Assembly: GCA_002329125.1 (NCBI GenBank)
Contig: DCXX01000089.1
Coordinates: 1 to 6,657 of the forward strand
Length of the DNA: 6,657 bases
Direction of reading: 5' to 3'
Source of the DNA: Fidelibacterota bacterium UBA2125
GTDB taxonomy: Bacteria > Fidelibacterota > Marinisomatia > Marinisomatales > S15-B10
A program made the position numbers and the translations under genes. Shown here in pieces: positions 1 through 6,282 of this stretch (position 1 is its first letter; every line of letters starts with the position of its first letter). The notes beneath the pieces were generated by a model that saw only the letters and a list, made by a program, of their open reading frames with translations, was not told where the DNA came from and ran no database searches.

Positions 1-1
1 G

Positions 2-2326
2 CTTGATGATTCTGTGTGGGAGATGGCTATCCCAGTAACCGATCTCATTCAGACCGAACCGGACAATCTTGCAAAGCCTACAGAATTAACGGAAGTGCGC
101 ATCGTCTATGATAACGACGCTCTTTATTTTGCTTTTCGGTGCCACGATTCTGAACCGGGTAAAATCATGAAGCGCCTCGCCCGCCGTGATGAATGGCTTG
201 AAGCAGGGAATGACAATTCAGATTGGATAGGGATAGGGGTGGATCCGCAAAACGATGACATAACAAGCTATTCGTTTATTGTAAATGCTGCCGGGGTGAA
301 AATGGATCTTTTTATTCCTGATGACGAAAATTATGACATGTCCTGGGATGCTGTTTGGGACGCCCAAGTTTCGTCTGATGATAGTGGTTGGGCTGCTGAA
401 ATTGCGCTCCCTTTTTCTCTTTTCCAGTTTAACTCCCAGGGTGAACAGATCTGGGGAGTGGAGTTGAATCGCGGCATTTATCGAAAACAGGAAAGGCATG
501 AATGGCCCGGTAAGCCTCGAGGGGTGAAGGGGATTGTTTCCCGGTATGGCATACTCACTGGCCTGGAAAACATTCCACCTCCAAGACAGCTAGAAATACT
601 TCCCTACATTTTGGGTGGTAAGCAGTTGGGAAGTGTTACCGAGAATACGGGCAGTCTGGGATTAGATATGGAATATGGCCTTGCCACAAATAGTGCTGCC
701 TCCATTGCCATAAACCCTGATTTTGGGCAGGTTGAGGCTGATCCTTCAGTTCTAAACCTTACGGCCTTCGAGACATTCTATCCTGAAAAACGACCTTTCT
801 TTATTGAGGGAGGTTCTTTTTTCACTCCTCAATTTGGTGAAGAGATAGAAACGTGGCAGAAGGGGTCATTTATGCTTCCTCCCATCAAGCTGTTCCATTC
901 AAGGAGAATCGGCAGGGCACCATCCCATTTCACTCCATCTACCGGTTCTATCATCAGCCGGCCCGAGTCGACAACCATCCTTGGTGCCGCAAAAGTACTG
1001 GGTAAAACAACATCCGGTGTTACGTACGGCTTCATCGAAAGCTTTACTGATAACGAATACGGTGTGCTGGAAAAAACGGGCGGGGGCCACCAATCCCGTG
1101 AGGATTTCCTTCTGGAACCAAAGACAAACTATTTTATTGGCCGTGTGGAATCTCCCTTGTTCAACTCAGCTTCAATTATTGGTGCCACCGTTACAGATGT
1201 GAGGCGGGCTGGAGGCGAGAACGCTTCCGTAGGGGCAGTGGACTGGAGACTACGATTCTTCAATAACCGATTCAATTTCAGCGGCCAGGCGGCACTCTCT
1301 GATACTAAAGGTCAGCAAGGTGGTGCCGGCCGAATCTATATGATGTATGATAATTTCAAATGGTGGAATGCCGACCTCCTGGCGACCCTCTACGATGGTG
1401 GATTCTCAAACAACGATCTCGGTTTTCTGCCCCGTTCCGGTGTTTGGGCCATCCGGGCTGGAGGGGGCATAAGAAAGCAGGATCCATGGGGACCCTTTAG
1501 AAGTAATAGTCTCACCGTCAGATACTTCCATTACGCCCGTACCGATGGGATTGCTATGTCTCGCACCATGAATTGGAGTATCATGAATATGTTCAAGAGT
1601 TTCTGGATGGTGGGGACCGGCGGGCAGATGACACTCTCATCTACGGATGACGATGATCTGTTTAAAGATCCCAACGCTTGGATGGTGGGTATATCCCCCG
1701 GATGGGTCGTTTGGGTTTTTTTCTCCACAGACCCGAGGAGAAGATTGGTCCTGAACCCGACCTTTGCCGGGGGGTCGTCAGAAACTGGCGGCTATGGAAT
1801 CGTGCCCATGCTCAACATGACTGTTAACCCCACCGATTATCTAAGCTTTTCAGTTCAGAGCAGATATTGGAAAGATTTGGAGATGGAGGAATATGTGTCA
1901 GTTATCCCTCGAGAAGAACTGAGGTTTCCCCGACTTGATTCAGACTACGCCCGGGTCTACAGCGCCTTCGATCAGACCATGACCGATATCAGTTTGCGTG
2001 TCAACTGGACGGTATCCCCCAATCTTTCATTTCAACTTTTTGCTCAGCCGTTCAGAGCCGACGGCGACTATTACGATTTCAAAGAGCTTGTGAAAGAAGG
2101 TAGCCTCAACTTCAATTTTATCGATTCAATCCCTTATGATCCTGACTTTAAAATCAGAAATACGGTTGGCACATTTGTCATGAGGTGGGAATACTCTCTT
2201 GGTAGTACCCTGTATGCGGTCTACAATCTCAACGATTCAAATTACTATTCAGCCGCCGCCGGCCGTTGGATTCCCAGCGGTTCAAATTCGCTATTCCTAA
2301 AGCTGAATTACTGGTTTCAGCCTTAG
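2..2326 (+). CDS. CBM9-like/DUF5916 outer-membrane beta-barrel protein, copy 1 (5' end cut by window edge)
   Basis: The reading frame is open to the left edge. A GTG at 14 could start it, but the codons before it read Leu-Asp-Asp-Ser and continue the conserved 'lDDsVW' motif, which matches SDSVW in the downstream paralog, so the true start and signal peptide lie outside the window. Counting from that GTG, residues 1 to about 180 form a CBM9-like beta-sandwich, with DNSDWIGIGVD, YSFIVNAAG and a SWDAVWDAQV-type strand. A PPPRQLE linker near residue 187 leads into the DUF5916 barrel. The family hallmark NPDFGQVEADPSVLNL begins at residue 234 and is followed by a KRPFFIEG motif. The C-terminal strands contain GTFVMRWEY (719-727) and the chain ends in LNYWFQP, as expected of an outer-membrane barrel. 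Family function is unknown; binding or processing of a polymer at the outer membrane is inference. It is the upstream member of a tandem pair. Confidence 0.87.
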   Translation, partial: LDDSVWEMAIPVTDLIQTEPDNLAKPTELTEVRIVYDNDALYFAFRCHDSEPGKIMKRLARRDEWLEAGNDNSDWIGIGVDPQNDDITSYSFIVNAAGVKMDLFIPDDENYDMSWDAVWDAQVSSDDSGWAAEIALPFSLFQFNSQGEQIWGVELNRGIYRKQERHEWPGKPRGVKGIVSRYGILTGLENIPPPRQLEILPYILGGKQLGSVTENTGSLGLDMEYGLATNSAASIAINPDFGQVEADPSVLNLTAFETFYPEKRPFFIEGGSFFTPQFGEEIETWQKGSFMLPPIKLFHSRRIGRAPSHFTPSTGSIISRPESTTILGAAKVLGKTTSGVTYGFIESFTDNEYGVLEKTGGGHQSREDFLLEPKTNYFIGRVESPLFNSASIIGATVTDVRRAGGENASVGAVDWRLRFFNNRFNFSGQAALSDTKGQQGGAGRIYMMYDNFKWWNADLLATLYDGGFSNNDLGFLPRSGVWAIRAGGGIRKQDPWGPFRSNSLTVRYFHYARTDGIAMSRTMNWSIMNMFKSFWMVGTGGQMTLSSTDDDDLFKDPNAWMVGISPGWVVWVFFSTDPRRRLVLNPTFAGGSSETGGYGIVPMLNMTVNPTDYLSFSVQSRYWKDLEMEEYVSVIPREELRFPRLDSDYARVYSAFDQTMTDISLRVNWTVSPNLSFQLFAQPFRADGDYYDFKELVKEGSLNFNFIDSIPYDPDFKIRNTVGTFVMRWEYSLGSTLYAVYNLNDSNYYSAAAGRWIPSGSNSLFLKLNYWFQP

Positions 2327-2373
2327 GCGTATTGATTTAACAACTAGTCACACTTAATACTAAATTTAATGCT

Positions 2374-4806
2374 ATGGTGAGACGGATTTTCTGTATATCC
2401 ATGACCTTATTTCCCGTTCTGTGGGCGCTCGGTAGTGACTCGGACACCGATTTTGATCCCGGAACTCTTGTCCTTAAAGAGATTCTTGCAAAAAGAACAG
2501 ACACTCCTCCTCAAATCGATGGAAACATCAGTGATTCTGTTTGGAATCAAACGACTATTATCTCAGATTTTTTTCAAACTGAGCCCGAGGATCTTACTCA
2601 ACCTACGGAAAAGACAGACGTTAAAATTCTATATGATGATAACAATATTTATGTTGCTTTCATGAACTATGATTCAGATCCTGATGCCATAGTCTCGAGA
2701 TTTTCGCGGCGTGATACATGGGCTAGTAGCGGTAGCTGGCGAGGCGGATCGGCATCAGGGGTTAACAATTCCGATTGGATCGGTGTTGCTATTGACTCCC
2801 GGGATGACAATCTTACTGGATACAGTTTTATAGTAAATGCTGCCGGTTCAAAATTGGATACATATATGTATGATGACAGCCGCTATGACATGTCTTGGGA
2901 CGGAGTCTGGGATGCCGAAGTCCAAAGAAATGAGAAAGGATGGAGTGTAGAATTTCGCCTTCCATTCTCACTATTTAATTTCTCAAACAGTAAGGAACAG
3001 ACTTGGGGATTGATGGTAAGGCGCTTCATTTTTAGGAAGCAAGAAAGGATGGAGTGGCCCGGAAAAAAGCGGGGGATGAAAGGAAATGTGTCCCGTTTCG
3101 GAGTGTTGAAGGGGCTCAGTGAAATACCGCCTCCTAAACAGATAGAACTGACACCTTACACTTTGGGAGGTTATCATGCCAATGGCGGCGACCAATTCAA
3201 AGGAAGTGCCGGCGTGGATATGGAGTATGGTGTTGGGTCAAATACCACAGCTTTTATGACCATTAATCCTGATTTTGGGCAGGTTGAGGCAGATCCGTCA
3301 GTGCTTAACCTGTCGGCTTTTGAAACATTTTATGATGAAAAACGTCCCTTTTTTATTGAAGGAATGTCCATTTTCCAGAATTCCCACCGGGGTTTTGAAG
3401 GGAATCTTTTCCATTCACGTCGTATAGGGGCAAGGCCCAGCTACTTTTCACCTGAGTCAGGCGCCATTGTAGACCGCCCTGATGCCACCAATATTGTCAG
3501 TGCAGTCAAGATGCTGGGTAGAAGTAGCTCCGGGTTGGAGTTTGCTGTGGTGGATGCTATGACGAACCGTGAATATGCTACTGTAGAATCTGATTCAGGT
3601 AGCTTGAGGGAGTTTCTTATAGAGCCTTATACGAATCACTTTGTCGGACGAATCAAAAAGAGTGTTATCAATGATCTTTCCACCATAGGTGTTATGGTGA
3701 CTGATCAGCGGAGGCAATCGGGGCATTCAGCCACAGTCGGCAGTGCGGACTGGCGGATGAAATTCGCCGACAACAGGCTCACTTTTTCCGGTCAATTCAT
3801 TTCTTCATCCAAGGAGGATAAAAGTGGTAATGCGGGGCGGGTACATTTTGCTTATGACGATCCTGTCTGGTGGAATGCCAGTGCCACCTTTCAGGCCTAC
3901 GATGATGATTTTGATATTAACGATATGGGATATCTCCAGCGTGCGGGGATTCAAACCTGGGATGTGAATTTCGGAATACGCCGACAGGACCCTTGGGGTC
4001 CAATCTTAAAAAGCAACCTCGGCGTTAGTTATGATTTGAATCATCGGAATGACGGTGTAATGATCAAGCAACAAATGAACTTTAATGGATCGGTTACCAC
4101 CACCAACTACTGGAGTTTTGGCATTAATCATGGACAGATTCTACCTTCTTATTCCGATGAAGATCTGTTTCGAGATTCAAGGGCCTGGATCAAAGAAAAT
4201 CCGATCGGATACCGGGGGGGAGCCTGGCTTTCTACAGACGCAAGGAAATGGATTTCATTCAGACCGGGATGGGGTTACGGTTGGAAAGATAACGGTTATG
4301 GTGGTTACCGTGTCGACCTGTCAACCACAATAAGAGCTTCTCAGCGTTTAAGTACCAGCATCAACATTGCACAGCACCTTCGAATCACCCCTCAGCAGTG
4401 GGTCGGCATAGTGTCTGACGATATGGGAGACCACCGGATTTATGGAAAGGCGAGACAGCTGACAGATGAGGTGACCCTCCGTCTTAGTTATGCGTTTTCA
4501 CCGGATCTGTCTTTCCAAACCTATCTCCAGCCGTTTAGAGCAAATGTGGAATACTCCAAATTTGTTGAGCTTGCCGCACCCATGACCCGTCAATACGTAC
4601 CCTTTAATTACAGTGATAACAAAAACTTTATTATGGATAACACCATAGGTACTTTTGTTATGAGGTGGGAATATCTACCTGGCAGTATTCTTTATGTGGT
4701 ATATAATCTCAATGACCAGAATTACTTTTCTGCCAGCTCTGACAGCTGGTCACCTTCCAAGTCCAATACCCTCTTTATTAAGCTGAACTACTGGTTCCAG
4801 GCATAG
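2374..4806 (+). CDS. CBM9-like/DUF5916 outer-membrane beta-barrel protein, copy 2 (complete)
   Basis: This is a complete 810-residue protein. The ATG at 2374 is chosen because an in-frame TAA at 2338 allows no earlier start and because it supplies a signal peptide: two arginines, a hydrophobic stretch to about residue 19, then a small-residue Leu-Gly-Ser region around residues 19-21. No Shine-Dalgarno sequence precedes it. Residues from about 30 to 240 are a CBM9-like domain starting with PQIDGNISDSVW. The DUF5916 barrel follows, with NPDFGQVEADPSVLNL from residue 298, KRPFFIEG after it, RRQDPWGP in the middle, GTFVMRWEY at 759-767 and a terminal LNYWFQA. Compared with copy 1 it carries a nine-residue Gly/Ser-rich insertion between Trp116 and Trp135 and a shorter loop after FFIEG. 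It is probably co-transcribed with copy 1 (47-bp gap). The ligand and any enzymatic activity are unknown. The family assignment is from recognised motifs. Confidence 0.9.
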   Translation: MVRRIFCISMTLFPVLWALGSDSDTDFDPGTLVLKEILAKRTDTPPQIDGNISDSVWNQTTIISDFFQTEPEDLTQPTEKTDVKILYDDNNIYVAFMNYDSDPDAIVSRFSRRDTWASSGSWRGGSASGVNNSDWIGVAIDSRDDNLTGYSFIVNAAGSKLDTYMYDDSRYDMSWDGVWDAEVQRNEKGWSVEFRLPFSLFNFSNSKEQTWGLMVRRFIFRKQERMEWPGKKRGMKGNVSRFGVLKGLSEIPPPKQIELTPYTLGGYHANGGDQFKGSAGVDMEYGVGSNTTAFMTINPDFGQVEADPSVLNLSAFETFYDEKRPFFIEGMSIFQNSHRGFEGNLFHSRRIGARPSYFSPESGAIVDRPDATNIVSAVKMLGRSSSGLEFAVVDAMTNREYATVESDSGSLREFLIEPYTNHFVGRIKKSVINDLSTIGVMVTDQRRQSGHSATVGSADWRMKFADNRLTFSGQFISSSKEDKSGNAGRVHFAYDDPVWWNASATFQAYDDDFDINDMGYLQRAGIQTWDVNFGIRRQDPWGPILKSNLGVSYDLNHRNDGVMIKQQMNFNGSVTTTNYWSFGINHGQILPSYSDEDLFRDSRAWIKENPIGYRGGAWLSTDARKWISFRPGWGYGWKDNGYGGYRVDLSTTIRASQRLSTSINIAQHLRITPQQWVGIVSDDMGDHRIYGKARQLTDEVTLRLSYAFSPDLSFQTYLQPFRANVEYSKFVELAAPMTRQYVPFNYSDNKNFIMDNTIGTFVMRWEYLPGSILYVVYNLNDQNYFSASSDSWSPSKSNTLFIKLNYWFQA

Positions 4807-4829
4807 AGCCTGCAGTCCGCCACTTTTTT
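4798..4829 (+). terminator. weak candidate terminator between convergent genes
   Basis: The 23-bp gap between the convergent stop codons contains a T6 run (4824-4829). Just before it is a short hairpin, CAGGC-ATAGA-GCCTG at 4798-4812, which overlaps the stop codon of the outer-membrane gene. The stem is only 5 bp and the T run begins 11 nt after it, so this is not a canonical intrinsic terminator. Seen from the minus strand the hairpin has no T run behind it. Some termination signal is expected here from the convergent layout, but the sequence support is thin. Confidence 0.25.
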
Positions 4830-5261
4830 CTATTTCAAATGGATTAGATTGATGCCCAGTTCGGCTGCGTGCTCTTTAATTCTATCGTCACGATAGAATT
4901 CCGCATAATAGATGGCGGTGATGCCGGCATTGGCAATCATTTTGAAGCAGTCGTAACAGGGTGATGCCGTAACATAGATTTCACTATTTTCGATTCGGAC
5001 ACCATTCCGGGCTGCCTGAACGATGGCATTTGCTTCAGCGTGGATTGTCCGTACACAATGGTCATTCTCCATCTCATGGCCAGCATCGCTGCAGTGGGCT
5101 AGCCCCCGGATAGAACCGTTATAACCTGTTGCAAGGATATTTTTATCCCTGACGATGACAGCGCCCACATGTTTTCGGTCGCAGGTGGAGCGCGTCGCCA
5201 CTTCCCCGGCGATATTCATAAAGTATTCTTCCCAGCTAATGCGATCTTTTGAATCAGGCAT
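4830..5261 (-). CDS. comEB: dCMP deaminase (zinc-dependent cytidine/deoxycytidylate deaminase family)
   Basis: A 143-residue cytosolic enzyme predicted to deaminate dCMP to dUMP, feeding thymidylate synthesis. The catalytic zinc site is complete: His74 and Glu76 in HAE, with Cys102 and Cys105 in PCYDC. Glu76 is the expected proton shuttle. Family signatures specific to dCMP deaminases are also present: HVGAVIVRD (31-39), GYNGSIRG (46-53), HCSDAGHEMEN (56-66) and HCVRTIHAEANAIVQAA (68-84). Cys27 and Cys57 are spaced as the structural-zinc cysteines I recall from phage T4 dCMP deaminase, so a second zinc is possible. Length is close to that of other bacterial members. The ATG at 5261 begins shortly before the SWEEYFMNIA helix, which fits the family; no ribosome binding site is visible. 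It follows the DUF2480-like gene by 53 bp and is probably the last gene of the Fe-S operon, though its own promoter cannot be excluded. Confidence 0.93.
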   Translation of the reverse strand: MPDSKDRISWEEYFMNIAGEVATRSTCDRKHVGAVIVRDKNILATGYNGSIRGLAHCSDAGHEMENDHCVRTIHAEANAIVQAARNGVRIENSEIYVTASPCYDCFKMIANAGITAIYYAEFYRDDRIKEHAAELGINLIHLK

Positions 5262-5314
5262 GCCGCGAGTTTACGGTGCAGGGCAGGATGATAGAAACTG
5301 AAATTGGAAGGAGG

Positions 5315-5575
5315 TCAGGCAGAGCTGTTGCCGTTGCGACTGAATATCTTTACCGCTGAGCACGGTTCACCGTAGACAATGTGGTTAGCGTGTTGCGAAA
5401 GCTGAGCGGTAATAATTAGGTATGCCCAGGTGGGAATGGGGACATCGGCACACCCCTTAATCAACACTTTTTTATCTTTGTAACCGGACCAGTCAATGGT
5501 CTTTACTTTTTCCCGGAACGGTGTTTCTTTGAGGATGCCGTCCGAAAGGAAATCATCCAGGTAAATTGTTTCCAC
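5315..5575 (-). CDS. short DUF2480-like protein, single module, in Fe-S operon
   Basis: An 86-residue soluble protein of unknown function with GTG start and TGA stop. I recognise DUF2480-type motifs: GILKETPFRE (13-22), DWSGYKDKKVLIKGC (28-42), PTWAY (48-52) and, near the end, GEPCSAVKIF (69-78). The two cysteines are Cys42 and Cys72. From memory, DUF2480 proteins of Bacteroidota are about twice this length and contain two similar halves; PTWAY marks the first and the GEPCS motif ends the second. This protein has both marks in one module, so it is either a compact relative or a shortened form. No upstream in-frame ATG, GTG or TTG near the junction would lengthen it. It overlaps the A-type carrier gene by 1 nt, and DUF2480 genes commonly sit next to suf genes, so a role linked to Fe-S assembly is inferred. 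Nothing in the sequence shows a catalytic activity. Confidence 0.78.
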   Translation of the reverse strand: METIYLDDFLSDGILKETPFREKVKTIDWSGYKDKKVLIKGCADVPIPTWAYLIITAQLSQHANHIVYGEPCSAVKIFSRNGNSSA

Positions 5576-5577
5576 TA
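5573..5577 (-). promoter_or_regulatory. TAGTG stop/start overlap coupling two genes
   Basis: On the minus strand the TAG stop of the A-type carrier shares its G with the GTG start of the DUF2480-like gene. No Shine-Dalgarno sequence lies before this GTG, so translation probably depends on ribosomes terminating on the carrier gene and re-initiating. This is the main reason for accepting GTG here. Confidence 0.6.
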
Positions 5578-5922
5578 AACGGAGAAAGATGTCCCGCAGC
5601 CGCAGGTACGTGAGGCGTTGGGATTGATAAATTGAAAACCGCCGGAGAGAAGATCAGAAGAAAAGTCGATGGTCATACCTTTCAGGTAGAGCAAAGATTT
5701 TAGATCCACCACAACTTTTATGCCGCTACTTTCAAAAATTTTATCAAACTCGCCCAGCTCCTTATCCCAGGTCAGGTTATAGTTCATGCCGGAGCAGCCT
5801 CCGCCTGCGACGGAAGCACGGAGATAGTCGCCATCTTCATCAGTACGGATTTGCAACAGACGCTTGGCAGCTTTCTCAGTTAAAGTTACCTCTCCTAGGA
5901 TCTCTTCTTGAACTTCACTCAT
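5575..5922 (-). CDS. A-type iron-sulfur carrier (IscA/SufA/ErpA family, HesB-like)
   Basis: A 115-residue cytosolic protein of the A-type carrier family, which receives Fe-S clusters from a scaffold and passes them to target apoproteins. The three cluster-binding cysteines are all present: Cys43 in AGGGCSGM, and Cys107 and Cys109 in TCGCGTSF close to the C-terminus. The usual fold landmarks are also there: LTEKAAKRL near the N-terminus (14-22), VVVDLKSLLYLKGMTIDF (70-87) and GFQFINPNA (95-103). Length is normal for the family. The ATG at 5922 lies 2 nt after the stop of the SufT-like gene; a weak GGGA lies several bases before it, inside that gene's end. The sequence does not separate IscA from SufA or ErpA; the operon context with an Rrf2 regulator and a SufT-like factor is the only guide, so no symbol is given. 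Confidence 0.93.
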   Translation of the reverse strand: MSEVQEEILGEVTLTEKAAKRLLQIRTDEDGDYLRASVAGGGCSGMNYNLTWDKELGEFDKIFESSGIKVVVDLKSLLYLKGMTIDFSSDLLSGGFQFINPNASRTCGCGTSFSV

Positions 5923-5924
5923 GT

Positions 5925-6281
5925 TTATTCCCAGTTTTTTGGTTGTTCCTCGTCAGGCGGTTTCGGATCGAAGCCGAGTTTTGATTTACCTTCATCCGTC
6001 ATTCTCTCAGGTGACCAGGGTGGATCAAAAGTGATTTCAACAAACGCCTGATCCACCTCATCAAGATTTTCAAGCTTGTTTCGGATATCGTCAGCCATGA
6101 ATTGCCCCATGCCACAACCCGGCGTAGTGAGAGACATGACAATGTTAATGTCTGACTTTTCTTTCTCATTGGCTTCCTGAATCTTTATATCGTAGATAAG
6201 ACCGAGGTTCCAAAGATCGATGGGTATCTCAGGATCATAACACTGCTTTAGGATATCGACAATTTTATCTTTGGCAATCAT
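5925..6281 (-). CDS. sufT: SufT/MIP18-type (DUF59) Fe-S assembly factor, short form
   Basis: A 118-residue DUF59/MIP18 domain protein predicted to help mature Fe-S proteins in the cytosol. The signatures run in order: YDPEIPIDLWNLGLIYDI (15-32), SLTTPGCGMG (50-59) with the conserved Cys56, and FDPPWSPERM (85-94) followed by LGF (102-104). The GCGMG form of the cysteine loop resembles SufT more than the phenylacetate protein PaaD. The long SufT form has an extended N-terminal region that is absent here, so this is a domain-only version. After LGF there is an acidic, proline-rich tail of about 14 residues with no known role. The ATG at 6281 follows the Rrf2 stop after a single base, and the A-type carrier starts 2 nt after its stop, so all three are very probably one translational unit. 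No clear ribosome binding site is visible. Confidence 0.9.
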   Translation of the reverse strand: MIAKDKIVDILKQCYDPEIPIDLWNLGLIYDIKIQEANEKEKSDINIVMSLTTPGCGMGQFMADDIRNKLENLDEVDQAFVEITFDPPWSPERMTDEGKSKLGFDPKPPDEEQPKNWE

Positions 6282-6282
6282 C

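Noticed and set aside
14..16. GTG as the start of copy 1.
   Set aside because: It falls in the middle of the conserved DDSVW motif and would leave the outer-membrane protein without a signal peptide. The gene is cut by the window edge.
218..499. Open minus-strand frame of 93 codons inside copy 1.
   Set aside because: It is antisense to the conserved CBM9-like domain, has no recognisable domain and shows low-complexity, unlikely protein composition. Shadow of the real gene.
981..1202. Plus-strand alternative frame of 73 codons within copy 1, and similar ones at 2435-2665 and 4085-4333 within copy 2.
   Set aside because: All overlap conserved barrel or binding-domain coding sequence in another frame and resemble no known family.
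2332..2368. Promoter-like AT-rich sequence (TTGATT, then TAATAC and the palindrome TAAATTTA) between the two outer-membrane genes.
   Set aside because: The hexamers match the consensus poorly, and the 47-bp gap fits a shared transcript. A transcript starting after TAAATTTA would be nearly leaderless. Not enough to call a promoter.
716..3290. The 23-bp identical stretch in the two outer-membrane genes as a recombination or mobile-element repeat.
   Set aside because: It encodes the family's most conserved motif in both copies, and the flanks diverge at third codon positions. Protein conservation explains it.
5306..5375. A perfect AAGGAGGT on the plus strand followed by a TTG, hinting at a small plus-strand gene.
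   Set aside because: The frame from that TTG closes after about 16 codons and lies antisense to the DUF2480-like gene. The motif lies at the end of that gene and just past its stop, where on the coding strand it is only a pyrimidine run. Chance match.
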